This document shows, piece by piece, positions 49,997-59,213 of a stretch of 59,214 nt of DNA. The DNA lies in NCBI RefSeq assembly GCF_019396385.1, contig NZ_JAHKRN010000053.1:1-59214 (forward strand), read 5' to 3'. Position 1 is the first letter of the stretch. Every line of letters begins with the position of its first letter. Made by a program: the position numbers and the translations under genes. The notes under the pieces were generated by a model. That model did not search any database. It worked only from the letters and a program-made list of their open reading frames with translations, and was not told the DNA's origin. The stretch comes from Nonomuraea harbinensis. GTDB lineage: Bacteria > Actinomycetota > Actinomycetes > Streptosporangiales > Streptosporangiaceae.

Positions 49997-50500
49997 ATGC
50001 AGACGGCCAGGGTGGAAGAAGAGTTCCGCGAGTACGTACGAGCGCGCGGTCCGGCGCTGCTGCGTGCCGCGAACCAGCTCACCGGGCACCCGCTGGACGC
50101 CGAGGATCTGCTGCAGAATGCGCTCACCAAGACCTATCTGGCCTGGGACCGCATCCAGGACAGGGCCGCGCTCGACGGGTACGTGCGGCGGGCCATGGTC
50201 AACATCAACATCTCGCAGTGGCGGCGCCGGAAGCTGGAGGAGTACCCGTCGGACGAGCTGCCCGAGACGGTCATCGTCACGGACAGTGCCGGCGGCGAGG
50301 TGCACGAGCGGCTGGAGCAGGCGTTGCAGGGGCTGCCCGCGCGCATGCGGGCGGCGGTCGTGCTGCGGTACTACGAGGACATGACCGAACCGGAGATCGC
50401 CAGGAGGCTCGGCATCAGCGTGGGCACGGTGAAGAGCACCGTGTCGCGGGCGATGGCCAAGCTCAGGACTGAGCTGTCACCTCTACAGCCCCCGCCGTAG
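49997..50500 (+). CDS. SigE-family sigma factor
   Basis: A 167-residue protein from ATG 49997. FREYVRARGPALLRAANQL and DAEDLLQNAL form region 2; VVLRYYEDMTEPEIARRLGI and TVKSTVSRAMAKL form region 4. No anti-sigma gene adjoins it. It overlaps by 38 bases the end of the convergent MarR gene. Confidence 0.9.
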   Translation: MQTARVEEEFREYVRARGPALLRAANQLTGHPLDAEDLLQNALTKTYLAWDRIQDRAALDGYVRRAMVNINISQWRRRKLEEYPSDELPETVIVTDSAGGEVHERLEQALQGLPARMRAAVVLRYYEDMTEPEIARRLGISVGTVKSTVSRAMAKLRTELSPLQPPP

Positions 50501-50951
50501 CGCAGGGCCGCACGACGCTCCGGATCTTGCGGAGCGCGGCCAGGAACCCATCCAGCTCCTCCCCGCTGAGCAAGCCCGTGAGGAGCTCGTCGACGTCGGC
50601 CAGGTGCTGGGGAAGCACCTCCTCCAGCTTCTCCCGGCCGGCCGGGGTGAGCGTGGCGTACGAGGCGCGGCGGTCGGTGGCGCACGCCTCGCGGATGACC
50701 AGGCCGTCACGTTCCAAACGATCGACCACGCGGGTCACCCCGCTCGTGGACAGGCCGGTCTGCGCCGCCAGGTCGGTCATGCGCAGCGCCTGCCGGGGCG
50801 AGCGGCCGAGCCTGATCAGCGTCTCGAAGTCGATCTCCGACAGGCCCGCGGCGTTGAACACCGGCTGCAATCTGGCCGTCAGCCCTGCGTAAACCTCCGT
50901 CAGCAGCCCGATGGCTGTCAGCCGAGGGTCGTTCATGTTGGTCACACCCAT
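50463..50951 (-). CDS. MarR-family transcriptional regulator
   Basis: A 162-residue protein from ATG 50951; GTG 50945 and ATG 50936 are close alternatives. The winged helix reads LRMTDLAAQTGLSTSGVTRVVDRLERDGLV, with the wing CATDRRASYATLTPAGRE. It is divergent from the yceI gene, 100 bases apart, and likely controls it. Several short inverted motifs (for example GTTGTCGCAAC near 51002) lie between them. Confidence 0.9.
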   Translation of the reverse strand: MGVTNMNDPRLTAIGLLTEVYAGLTARLQPVFNAAGLSEIDFETLIRLGRSPRQALRMTDLAAQTGLSTSGVTRVVDRLERDGLVIREACATDRRASYATLTPAGREKLEEVLPQHLADVDELLTGLLSGEELDGFLAALRKIRSVVRPCATAGAVEVTAQS

Positions 50952-51051
50952 ACTGTAGACGACGTTAGTTGACGGAGGGAATATTCCTCGTGTAGATGTT
51001 TGTTGTCGCAACTGTCCGCACAACAAGCACACTCCTGAAGGACTTCTTCCC

Positions 51052-51615
51052 ATGACCACTCGCACCTGGAACGGCCTGACCATCCCCGTCGCGGGCACGT
51101 ACGCTCTCGACGTCGCCCACACCACCATCGGCTTCGTCGTCAAGCACATGATGGTCAGCAAGGTCCGCGGCAACTTCTCCGAGTTCTCCGGCAGCATCAC
51201 GATCGCCGAGGACCTCCTGCAGTCGACCGCCGAGCTCACGATCAAGACCGAGAGCATCGGCACGGGCGTCGGCGACCGCGACGGCCACCTGCGCAGCGAC
51301 GACTTCCTCTCCGTCGAGAAGTTCCCCGAGATCACCTTCCGGAGCAAGCGCGTCGTCGCCGACGGCGGCGACGAGTTCAAGGTCGTCGGCGACCTCACGA
51401 TCCGCGACGTCACCAAGGAAGTCGAGCTCGACGTCGAGTACGGCGGCGTCGGCACCAACCCGTGGGGCCAGCCGGTATGGGGCTTCTCGATCAGCACCGA
51501 GGTGGACCGCGAGGAGTTCGGCCTGACCTGGAACCAGGCCCTGGAGACCGGCGGCGTCCTGGTCGGCAAGAAGGTCAAGATCGAGATCGAGGGCGAGGCC
51601 AACCCGGCCGCCTGA
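51052..51615 (+). CDS. YceI-family lipocalin-like protein
   Basis: A 187-residue protein from ATG 51052 with GAAGGA upstream. The YceI pattern is complete: YALDVAHTTIGFVVKHMMVSKVRGNF, GDRDGHLRSDDFLSVEKFPEI and the closing LTIRDVTKEVELDVEY. These proteins bind isoprenoid-like lipids in a barrel. No signal peptide, so it is cytosolic. Controlled presumably by the divergent MarR. Confidence 0.93.
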   Translation: MTTRTWNGLTIPVAGTYALDVAHTTIGFVVKHMMVSKVRGNFSEFSGSITIAEDLLQSTAELTIKTESIGTGVGDRDGHLRSDDFLSVEKFPEITFRSKRVVADGGDEFKVVGDLTIRDVTKEVELDVEYGGVGTNPWGQPVWGFSISTEVDREEFGLTWNQALETGGVLVGKKVKIEIEGEANPAA

Positions 51616-51781
51616 GTCCTGGGTTATCCACAGGCTTGAGTCCGCCCTCGACCAGGGGCGGGCTCTTTTCCACAGCCCGTTACCCACAGGCTGTGGATGA
51701 CTCGCTCCCACGGTGGACGGGTTACCGCTTTGCTGCCTGGGCCGAAGGCCGGTACTCTAACTCTGGCCACACGGCTCCCGA

Positions 51782-51871
51782 GGAGGATTCGCCTAGTCAG
51801 GTCTATGGCGCCGCACTGCTAATGCGGTTTGGGTTTACCGCCCATCCGGGGTTCAAATCCCCGATCCTCCG
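51782..51871 (+). tRNA. tRNA-Ser (anticodon GCU)
   Basis: A 90-nt class II tRNA. Acceptor GGAGGAT pairs with ATCCTCC, discriminator G; anticodon GCT at 51818-51820; a long variable arm follows; GGTTCAAATCC is the T loop. CCA is not encoded. A strong terminator follows at once. Confidence 0.95.
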
Positions 51872-51878
51872 CTCTTCG

Positions 51879-51914
51879 AAGGCCCTTCCCGTATCGTTCG
51901 GGAAGGGCCTTTTT
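51879..51914 (+). terminator. Rho-independent terminator after tRNA-Ser
   Basis: Perfect 13-bp stem (AAGGCCCTTCCCG, 51879-51891, with 51899-51911), 7-base loop and a T run ending at 51914. The 233 bases from here to the next gene show no gene. Confidence 0.9.
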
Positions 51915-52147
51915 GATCTTCGGATGTCCAACGGTTGCCGTTCGGGTTGCAGGACGAAGCCGTCCAAGGGGCGTACGGGGCGGACTGTGCACCGGGTGGA
52001 GTTCTACCGCCGGCGGGCCTCGACTTTCTCTCGCGCACCGGCAGCACGGTCACCGTCCAGCCGATGACGAGTCGGACCCTGGCCTCTGACCTCTGGGCAA
52101 GAGTGCGAGGTAAGCGAATCAATATCAGGCGCTCCTACGATGACGCC

Positions 52148-53443
52148 ATGCTGCGGAAGATCTCTCGTGCGAAGCTCATTGCCATCGGCGCGGCCCTGAC
52201 TGTCCTGGTTGCCGGGCTGCTGGTGGTGGGCGGAGGGGACGAGACAGCCCTGGGCTTCGATACCAAGATCGTCGATTGCGGCGAAGGGCAGTGGAAACGG
52301 GACTACATGGGGCGACTCCAGTTGGACCCCCTCCATAAGTGGCCCACCCGGGGCAACAGGACCGGCGACCAGGACCTTCTGAAGCGGGCGCGCGCCGCCA
52401 TCCTGAAAGCCCTGCCGGACTTGGAGGCCGTAAGGTTGCGACTCCTCTACGCCGGAGAAGAGGACAACGAGTTCCCCGAACGGACCGTTCTCGCGCTGGA
52501 CATGGACGGGTACCGACTCCTCACCTTCACCACAAGTAGCCCGGAGAGGGAGTCCGACCCCGGAAGGGTCGTCGTCAGGGCGGCCGACAAAGATGATCGG
52601 CCTGCCGGCCTCATCAAAGTCTCGTTCTCTGACTATTTACTGCCGCCCTGCGTCACATCCGTGGAGAAGGCACGACTGGACGCGAAACAGCCCGAGTGGA
52701 AACAGCTGCCGATGAACAACGGTCTCATCAATGAGTGGTGGTTGGAGGAGCCCGACCCCAACAGGCTCGTGGACGGGGATCGTGTCCAGGGTGACGTACT
52801 CAAGTTGCACAGGGGTGCGCAGACGGTGACCGTCATACCTGCCCCGCAGACCAAAAGTCGGTCGGTCGAGGAGGACTTCGACCACACCGATCAGATCTTC
52901 CTCGAAGGGGTAGAGGACTTGGGCGCGGACGATTCCTGGCGCGACATCCGCGACCTTGCCTTCGATCGACGCCAAGGCTTCATCTGCCGCAAGCTCTGGA
53001 CAGGGAACATCAAAGCGGTCTCCACCGTCCGCCTCTTCACCTGTATCGACGAGATCTGGGGCATTGGCCGGAGCCGCGACCGCCAAGCGGCGGCGGTCAT
53101 CCTGGAATCTGATGGGTTCACCCTCGCGCCGGTGGACAGCGGTTCAGGCGTCGATGCGTACGGCAACGTCGCGGCAGTGTGGATCCACGCGAGGAACAAG
53201 CGATGGCACCTCGTCGCCGCGGGCGGTCCCGCGACCGAGAAGCTCGACGTGGGCGGTTCCGAGATCGAGAAGCTCGCCGTGTCCGGTGAGATCAACAAGA
53301 AACCATCGCGCGAGTTCGGTGTCCTGGCCTCGGTGCCCGCGGACGCCGACCCCGAGAGCCAACCGCCGGCGGTCGTCGTCATCGCCACAGACGAGACGAA
53401 CCGCCCCGTCGCCATTAAGCCGGCCGCCTACTATGACCAGTAG
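52148..53443 (+). CDS. Membrane-anchored protein of unknown function
   Basis: A 431-residue protein from ATG 52148, giving MLRKISRAKLIAIGAALTVLV, a basic N-terminus and one membrane anchor; the frame is open to 51935. The remaining 400 residues are outside and rich in beta strands and acidic residues, with no motif I recognise. No operon partner. The 238 bases after it hold no visible gene. Confidence 0.6.
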   Translation: MLRKISRAKLIAIGAALTVLVAGLLVVGGGDETALGFDTKIVDCGEGQWKRDYMGRLQLDPLHKWPTRGNRTGDQDLLKRARAAILKALPDLEAVRLRLLYAGEEDNEFPERTVLALDMDGYRLLTFTTSSPERESDPGRVVVRAADKDDRPAGLIKVSFSDYLLPPCVTSVEKARLDAKQPEWKQLPMNNGLINEWWLEEPDPNRLVDGDRVQGDVLKLHRGAQTVTVIPAPQTKSRSVEEDFDHTDQIFLEGVEDLGADDSWRDIRDLAFDRRQGFICRKLWTGNIKAVSTVRLFTCIDEIWGIGRSRDRQAAAVILESDGFTLAPVDSGSGVDAYGNVAAVWIHARNKRWHLVAAGGPATEKLDVGGSEIEKLAVSGEINKKPSREFGVLASVPADADPESQPPAVVVIATDETNRPVAIKPAAYYDQ

Positions 53444-53681
53444 GTGAGTGACCGGATTGCTGATCAGGCAGAGATTCTGCAGGTCAGGGCGTGTGTGGTG
53501 ACCTGCGGAGATCTCGGGGCCAAACGTGGGCAATCCCCCATGGAGTGGTGGCTTTGAAGTTGAGTCTCGGTGTCTACCTGTCGCCGGTGTCACTGGTTTC
53601 GTTTGAGTTGGGTCGTGGACTCCTCGGACAGGTAGCGGCGCTCGCGTGACTTCCGTTCGTCGTGCATGTCCGGTCGCTGAG

Positions 53682-54242
53682 TCAGCGGTGTCGCCCGTAC
53701 TGCAGATAGACGATCCCGTTGCTGGAGGCGGTGCTGGAGACCAGGTCGAGCTGGTAGGACTTCGGGACACCGTCGAACAGCCGGGTGCCCTCACCCGCGA
53801 CGTAGGGGAACATGCTCAGCCGGAGTTCGTCGATCAGGTCGAGCCGCATGAGCGACTGCCAGAGGCTGACGCCGCCCCAGACCACGATGTGGCCGTCACC
53901 GCCCAGCCTGAGCTTGTCGATCTCTTCTGCCGTGTCACCGGCGATGACGGTGGTGTTGGCCCAGTCGGCCGTCTTCATGGTCCGGGAGAAGACGACCTTG
54001 CGCCCGGCGTTCAGAATGTCGGCGAACGGGTGGTCGGTGGTCGTCATGGCCCTGGCCATGCCTTCGTACGCGGTGCGGCCCATGAGATGCGCGTGGGCGC
54101 TCTGGAGAAAGTCCAGGTGCGCCGGGTCGTCGGGCTCGCGGTTCTCGGGCAGGTCGAAGCAGAACTCGAAAAACTGGGTGCCCTCGTCGGCGAGGAAGCC
54201 GTCGAGGGAGTAGTTGAACACTGTCGCTATCAGCTTCCGCAT
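53682..54242 (-). CDS. Dihydrofolate-reductase-like (RibD C-terminal) protein
   Basis: A 186-residue protein from ATG 54242. KLIATVFNYSLDGFLA, HAHLMGRTAYEGMA, FADILNAGRKVVFSRT and VVWGGVSLWQSLM are the standard segments of the YyaP/RibD_C reductase group, with NADPH-binding Gly motifs. Single gene. It is unrelated to the RibD-like gene in the element beyond the shared fold. Confidence 0.9.
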   Translation of the reverse strand: MRKLIATVFNYSLDGFLADEGTQFFEFCFDLPENREPDDPAHLDFLQSAHAHLMGRTAYEGMARAMTTTDHPFADILNAGRKVVFSRTMKTADWANTTVIAGDTAEEIDKLRLGGDGHIVVWGGVSLWQSLMRLDLIDELRLSMFPYVAGEGTRLFDGVPKSYQLDLVSSTASSNGIVYLQYGRHR

Positions 54243-54373
54243 GTTCAGAACTCCGTGGTCTCGGGTCGTCTAAGACCCACGGGCCGCAACGCTCGCGGGG
54301 GCGCGGCGTCCGTGGCCTGTCGCTGATGCTGTAGACGACGTTGCCGCCCGGAATTCATCGGTGCCACGGAATG

Positions 54374-54784
54374 TCAGGTGGCGGCGGGCGGTGCCGGCTG
54401 CGACGGGGTGCGTGGGCTTTGCTGTGCCGGGGCGAACCACGTTCTCGCCGGAGGAAGCAGGAGGAGAGTCACGATGAGCGCGGACCAGGGTGCGGTGAGG
54501 ACCCACCCGAGGGTGTCTGAAATCAGGAAGTCGATGAAGTCGAGCAAGGGGATGGCGAGCTGAACTGCGATGGTGGCGTGACGGACCCACGGGCGACGGG
54601 TGTGCCACTGGTTCGCCAACCAAGCGGCGGCGAGTGGTGGAAGGTAGAAGGGGGCATAGGACAGTCCTTCCAGGGATTCACTGGGTTCTAAGACCAGGCC
54701 CATGATGAGCAGGACAATGCCGAGCAGGGTGATTGTCGCCTGGAACCAGATCAGGTTCCGCGCGATTTTTACAGACAGGGGCAT
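54374..54784 (-). CDS. Small integral membrane protein
   Basis: A 136-residue protein from ATG 54784 with AGAGGA 7 bases upstream. Four membrane segments (LIWFQATITLLGIVLLIMGL through WSALIVTLLLLPPA) and a Pro/Ala-rich C-terminal tail. Family not recognised. It is 70 bases after the membrane protein gene upstream on the same strand. Confidence 0.65.
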   Translation of the reverse strand: MPLSVKIARNLIWFQATITLLGIVLLIMGLVLEPSESLEGLSYAPFYLPPLAAAWLANQWHTRRPWVRHATIAVQLAIPLLDFIDFLISDTLGWVLTAPWSALIVTLLLLPPARTWFAPAQQSPRTPSQPAPPAAT

Positions 54785-54854
54785 GCTGGGGTCCTCTTTC
54801 AGAGGGCAGTTCGCGGGTTGACGTCCCATTGATCGCTCGGCCTAGCCATCAGGC

Positions 54855-55436
54855 TCACCAGTTGTCCCATCCATGATGGCCGAACCAGCGACCGCTGATG
54901 TGGCGGTACTTGTCATCGATGGTCTCCGCCTCCGGTTTTCCATGAGGCACCATCAGGAAGCCGGTGTTACTGTCGATGACCCATTCTTCGGTGCTGAGGT
55001 AGGCCGAACCGGGGACCGCTTCCGACTCGACGTAGTGGGGGGACGAGTAGCACACCCGATACAGACCGACCCACTCGCAGGGTGCGTCGACCGACTGCTC
55101 CTTCACCGTCGCCGCATACTCCTCCATCTCGGGAAGAGAGACCGCGAACCTCAGATGGAAAGGCGCGTTCGTGACGAGCGCCAGTATCGTGGCCCAGACA
55201 ATCAACGGGGCTACCAGCCAACGCCATGGGCGACCGCTGACCTGACCTTCGAACGAGGCCGTGGTGAGGCGGCGGATGTAGACCAGAACCAGCGGGCCCA
55301 AGATGAAGAGCCCGATCAGAAACATCTCGATGCCATACCAGAACGGCACGCTGGCCCAGTAGAGCACGAGCAGGCACGGGGCCAGCAGTCCGATCAGGAA
55401 GATCCAACCCGGCGGCTTGGTGATCACGGAGATCAT
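54855..55436 (-). CDS. Membrane protein with C-terminal extracytoplasmic domain
   Basis: A 193-residue protein from ATG 55436. Three membrane segments in the first 90 residues, then a 100-residue outside domain with two Cys (APCEWVGLYRVCYSSP). No known family. Likely in one transcript with the 54374 gene. Confidence 0.6.
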   Translation of the reverse strand: MISVITKPPGWIFLIGLLAPCLLVLYWASVPFWYGIEMFLIGLFILGPLVLVYIRRLTTASFEGQVSGRPWRWLVAPLIVWATILALVTNAPFHLRFAVSLPEMEEYAATVKEQSVDAPCEWVGLYRVCYSSPHYVESEAVPGSAYLSTEEWVIDSNTGFLMVPHGKPEAETIDDKYRHISGRWFGHHGWDNW

Positions 55437-55555
55437 CAGAACACCTTAGAGGGCGGTTCGTCTGTCGATGCAGCGGTTGGCTGAGGCGGACTGCCCCGGT
55501 CACTGGCGGCTGGTCACACTACGACCTCGCGGTCATCAACTTTCGAACCGCCCTC

Positions 55556-55939
55556 TCAGTTCTCGGGAGCACACCGCGCGGACGACTCGCCGTACCAGCC
55601 GCGTTTCTTCGAGGCAGTTGATCTCGTTCGCTCGGGAACAACGAGAATCGGCATCGGGAGCAGCACCTGATTCGCCACGTGATGCAGTTCCCTACGGCTG
55701 CTCTCTCGCGACACACACCCAAAGATCGGTCGTATGTCGGCGCGAGTCGGGTTGAACTGATCGGCACTCCCCGCACGTGGGCGTTCCGCCGCCTGGATCT
55801 TCTGCCTCGGTGGCGCGGTCGCCAGGTACGCCGGGTCAGCGGGGCCCATATCGATGAGCCATTCGGGCGCGATCCTCGACACCCCGAGCGCGAGATAAAA
55901 CGACATGCGGCTGTGATCATCGCCGGGCAGTATGGCCAC
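55556..55939 (-). CDS. Doubtful small ORF
   Basis: A 127-residue open frame from ATG 55939. The first 45 residues (MSFYLALGVSRIAPEWLIDM and following) look protein-like, but the rest is Arg/Ser-rich and no ribosome site is visible. It may be a degraded gene or chance. Confidence 0.2.
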   Translation of the reverse strand: MAILPGDDHSRMSFYLALGVSRIAPEWLIDMGPADPAYLATAPPRQKIQAAERPRAGSADQFNPTRADIRPIFGCVSRESSRRELHHVANQVLLPMPILVVPERTRSTASKKRGWYGESSARCAPEN

Positions 55940-55941
55940 TC

Positions 55942-56718
55942 ATGAAACTTGTGATCACTTTCGTGGCCGGCGCGGCCCTGTTCCTCGCGCCGTTACCCGC
56001 ACAGGCCGAGGCCGCCGCCAAGAATCCCGTCTCCGCGCTCAAGGCGCAGCTCAAGGCCGGGAAGGGAGTCCGGTTCACCGACGCGAGCGCGTTCGTCGGC
56101 AGCATCAACAAGGACCCGCTGGTACGCCGTAAGGGTGTCGTCCAGTTCGGCAAGAAGGGCATCGTCGCCTCCGACGTGCGGGGGACGTTCGCCTCGCCGC
56201 TGTTCGAGGGGCACACCACCAAGCCCGAGCGGACGATCATCATCGGCAAGGACGCCTGGCTGTCGGGCGGGAGCTTGGCCGAACGCCTCCCGAAGGGCAA
56301 GACCTGGTACAAGACCTTCAGCCTGTTCAACGTGGGGACCCTCAGCAGCCTGTTCGGCCAGGTGGTGAGCCCGCTCGAACCCGCCACGCTGGCGGAGCTG
56401 GTGAAGCGCGGCAAGCGCAGCGGCTCCACCTACAGAGGGACGATCACCTTCGAGCGGCTCCGCGACATCTCTCCCTGGTTCAGCGAGACGATGGGGCTGA
56501 CGCGGTCGACCGAGGCCGTCATCACCTACACCCTCCAGGTGGACCGCAGGGGCCTGCCGAGCAAGCTGAAGACCTCCTGGCTGGCCACCGAACTCGCGGC
56601 CATCCCCACCTGGGAGGAGAAGACGGTCGTGACCGAGACCCGCTACACGGGCTGGGGCACCAAGGTCTCGATCAAGCAGCCGCCCAAGAGCCAGGTCACC
56701 AGCAAGCTGGAGGACTGA
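55942..56718 (+). CDS. Secreted protein, possible LppX/LprG-like lipid-binding fold
   Basis: A 258-residue protein from ATG 55942. A clear Sec signal peptide (MKLVITFVAGAALFLAPLPA, then QAEA cleavage) lacks a lipobox Cys. The mature part alternates strands and helices (TDASAFVGSIN, GVVQFGKKGIVASDVRGTF, ITYTLQVDRRGLPSKLKTSW), as in LppX/LprG or LolA-like half-barrels. Single gene. Confidence 0.65.
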   Translation: MKLVITFVAGAALFLAPLPAQAEAAAKNPVSALKAQLKAGKGVRFTDASAFVGSINKDPLVRRKGVVQFGKKGIVASDVRGTFASPLFEGHTTKPERTIIIGKDAWLSGGSLAERLPKGKTWYKTFSLFNVGTLSSLFGQVVSPLEPATLAELVKRGKRSGSTYRGTITFERLRDISPWFSETMGLTRSTEAVITYTLQVDRRGLPSKLKTSWLATELAAIPTWEEKTVVTETRYTGWGTKVSIKQPPKSQVTSKLED

Positions 56719-56760
56719 ACGCCAGGAACTGACAGGCCCTATGAAACCAGCCCAGTAAAA

Positions 56761-57486
56761 CTACCCGCGGGCATCGGTCGACTCGATGCCGTTGAGGATG
56801 ATCTCGACGGCGTCGAGGAACTCGTCCTCCCCCGTCGGCTGGTCGGCCTCCAGAACGGCCAGCACGCGGGCGAACGCGGAGGCCCCGCCGAACACCCGGA
56901 GCCGGGCGGCGAGGAACTGCGTGGTGTGACCGTCCCCGGCTGCCGCGAAGTGCGCGCTCTGCTCCACGTCGCCGCGCGTGTAGGTCCACAGCAGGGTGAG
57001 CACGGTGATCGCGCGCGGGCCTGACAGGTGCAGGTCGCCGAGGCATTCCAGCCCCGTTTCGAGTCTGCGTACGTACGAGGGCAGCAGCGGTTCGGTGGCG
57101 ACCGGGACCGCCGTCAGCCAGGGGTGGTCCTGGTAGACCCGGCGCAGGTCGAGCACCCAGGCGTGGAGCCGCTCGCGCCAGGTCGCGCCGTCCGGCGGTG
57201 GTGGGGTGCCGAGCGCGTGGTCGGCGGCGAGGACGACGAGGTCCTCTCTCGACTCGACGTATCGGTACAGCGACATCGTGCCGCTGCCGAGCTCTTTCGC
57301 GAGGCCGCTCATGGAGATCGCGTCGATCCCGCCGCGGTCGCCGAGGCTCACGGCGGCGTCGAGCAGCTGCGCGAGCGTCCATCGGGGTTTCGGGCCCTTG
57401 GTCGTGGCCGGCGCGAGGTTCCAGGCCAGCAGGACCGCCTTCGGGACCCCGCGGAGTTCCGGCACGTCGTCGTGCGCGCTTCCCAT
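56761..57486 (-). CDS. TetR-family regulator of the adjacent ABC exporter
   Basis: A 241-residue protein from ATG 57486. The HTH (about residues 38-85) reads LAQLLDAAVSLGDRGGIDAI, then GSGTMSLYRYVESREDL; the C-terminal domain resembles TetR_C_33-type ligand pockets. Divergent from drrAB-like genes, 60 bases apart, with a palindrome between them that is its likely operator. Confidence 0.9.
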   Translation of the reverse strand: MGSAHDDVPELRGVPKAVLLAWNLAPATTKGPKPRWTLAQLLDAAVSLGDRGGIDAISMSGLAKELGSGTMSLYRYVESREDLVVLAADHALGTPPPPDGATWRERLHAWVLDLRRVYQDHPWLTAVPVATEPLLPSYVRRLETGLECLGDLHLSGPRAITVLTLLWTYTRGDVEQSAHFAAAGDGHTTQFLAARLRVFGGASAFARVLAVLEADQPTGEDEFLDAVEIILNGIESTDARG

Positions 57487-57497
57487 GCGGCCATATT

Positions 57498-57539
57498 ACT
57501 GCGTAACCCTTGCGCAGCTATACTGCGTAAGCATTACGC
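57498..57539. promoter_or_regulatory. TetR operator region, palindrome GCGTAAGCATTACGC
   Basis: ACTGCGTAA occurs at 57498-57506 and 57522-57530; the second is part of the perfect dyad GCGTAA-GCA-TTACGC (57525-57539). The dyad ends 7 bases before the exporter ATG, and no Shine-Dalgarno is seen, so the exporter message may start at its ATG. Binding here would block it completely. Confidence 0.7.
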
Positions 57540-57546
57540 TGTACGC

Positions 57547-58437
57547 ATGACAGCACCGCATGCGATATCGGTCCACGACATCCACAAGCGCTACGGGGAT
57601 CGCGACGTGCTCCGCGGCGTCAGCTTCGACGTCCCCCGGGGTCAGGTGTTCGCCCTGCTGGGGCCCAACGGGGCGGGGAAGACCACGCTCATCCGCATCC
57701 TCACGACCCTGATCCGCGCCGACTCCGGCACCGCCCACGTCCTCGGGCACGACCTCGCCCGCGAGGCGCCCCGGGTACGCGAACTCATCAGCGTGACGGG
57801 CCAGTACGCGTCCGTCGACGAGGAGCTGACCGGCCTGGAGAACCTGGTCATGATCGGCCGGCTGCTCGGCCGTACCAGGAGCGCGGCGAGCGAGCGCGCC
57901 GGGGAGCTGCTCGCGGAGTTCGGGCTGACCGACGCCGCGTCACGTCGGGTCGGCCACTACTCGGGCGGCATGCGGAGGCGGCTGGACCTGGCCGCCGGTC
58001 TCATCGACTCGCCGCCGGTGATCTTCCTGGACGAGCCGACCACCGGCATGGACACCCGCAGCCGGGGCGCGCTCTGGGACGTCGTCACCCGACTCGCCGG
58101 GCAGGGCAAGACCGTCTTCCTCACCACCCAGTATCTGGAGGAGGCCGACGTCCTGGCCGACCGCGTCGCCGTGCTCGACGCCGGCGCCATCGTCGCCTCG
58201 GGCACCGCCGCCGACCTCAAGCGCCAGGTGGGCAGCGAATCGATCGAGCTGGTCCTGGACGACGGGACGACCGTCCGCGAGGTCACCGACGGCGACCCCG
58301 AACGCGTCAGGGAAGTGCTCAACCGCCTCCACCACCGGGGCCGGGTCGTCCGGACGTTCTCCGTCCAGGCTCCCACCCTGGACGACGCGTTCCTGGCCCT
58401 GACCGGACACACCACCACCGATCGGAAACTCCCCTGA
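57547..58437 (+). CDS. ABC exporter ATPase, DrrA-like
   Basis: A 296-residue protein from ATG 57547. Walker A LLGPNGAGKTTLI, the Q loop GQYASVDEELTG, signature YSGGMRRRLDLA, Walker B VIFLDEPTTGMD and the switch His region (TTQYLEEAD) are intact. The C-terminal domain ends DDAFLALTGH, as in the daunorubicin-resistance group. Works with the permease encoded next. Confidence 0.95.
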   Translation: MTAPHAISVHDIHKRYGDRDVLRGVSFDVPRGQVFALLGPNGAGKTTLIRILTTLIRADSGTAHVLGHDLAREAPRVRELISVTGQYASVDEELTGLENLVMIGRLLGRTRSAASERAGELLAEFGLTDAASRRVGHYSGGMRRRLDLAAGLIDSPPVIFLDEPTTGMDTRSRGALWDVVTRLAGQGKTVFLTTQYLEEADVLADRVAVLDAGAIVASGTAADLKRQVGSESIELVLDDGTTVREVTDGDPERVREVLNRLHHRGRVVRTFSVQAPTLDDAFLALTGHTTTDRKLP

Positions 58438-59192
58438 TGAGCACCGCGGAACTGGTCTTCACCAAGCGCAGCGTCATCCACTCGCTGCGGAACCTCGACA
58501 GCCTCGTCACCGCGATCATCGCGCCTGTCGCCATCATGCTGCTGTTCGTCACGGTCTTCGGCACCGCGCTCGGCGGCGCCGTCGGCGGTGCGTACGCCGA
58601 CTACGTCACGCCGGGCGTCATGCTGCTGTGCGCCGGGTTCGGCGCAGCACTCACCGCGACCTCCGTCCACACCGACGTCTCCAAGGGGTTCGTCGAACGG
58701 CTGCGCACCATGCCCATCCGGGCGTCCGGAGTGATCTTCGGGCATGTCCTCGCCAGTGTCCTGCGCAACCTCGTGTCCACCGCCATCGTCATGCTCGTCG
58801 CGGTGGCGCTCGGGTTCCGCCCCACGGCCTCGCCGGTCGGGTGGCTCGGCATCGCGGCCCTGCTCGCCGCCTACATCCTGGTCTTCACGCTCATCGCGGC
58901 GGCGTGGGGGCTGGCGGCCAGGTCCGTCGACTCGGCCGGCATGTTCAGCTTCGTCGCGCTCTTCCTGCCGTACCTCTCGACCGCGTTCATCCCGGCCGGC
59001 AGCCTCCCGGGCTTCCTCCAGGGGTTCGCGGCCCACCAGCCCGTCACCCTCGTCACCGAGTCCCTGCGCGGACTGGCCACCGGTGCTCCCGTCGCGGAAA
59101 CGCTGCTCTGGTCGGGTCTCTGGCTCGCCGCCCTGGGCGGCGGCGCGGCGTTCCTCGCCGCGGCGCTGTTCCGGCGCGCGGCGCGCAGGTGA
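58437..59192 (+). CDS. ABC-2 type exporter permease, DrrB-like
   Basis: A 251-residue protein from ATG 58437, overlapping the ATPase stop (TGATGA). Six membrane segments; the typical ABC-2 loop SKGFVERLRTMPIRASGVIFG lies after segment 2, and FLPYLSTAFIPAGSLPGFLQ is the conserved block before the last segment. With the ATPase it forms a drug or lipid exporter under TetR control. Confidence 0.93.
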   Translation: MSTAELVFTKRSVIHSLRNLDSLVTAIIAPVAIMLLFVTVFGTALGGAVGGAYADYVTPGVMLLCAGFGAALTATSVHTDVSKGFVERLRTMPIRASGVIFGHVLASVLRNLVSTAIVMLVAVALGFRPTASPVGWLGIAALLAAYILVFTLIAAAWGLAARSVDSAGMFSFVALFLPYLSTAFIPAGSLPGFLQGFAAHQPVTLVTESLRGLATGAPVAETLLWSGLWLAALGGGAAFLAAALFRRAARR

Positions 59193-59213
59193 GCCGGGCC
59201 CGGCTCACCTGCG
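59184..59213. terminator. Perfect 30-bp palindrome ending the exporter operon
   Basis: 59184-59198 and 59199-59213 are exact reverse complements (half-site CGCAGGTGAGCCGGG). The palindrome includes the permease stop codon. No T run follows within the window. A GC-rich terminator or transcript end is likely. Confidence 0.75.
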
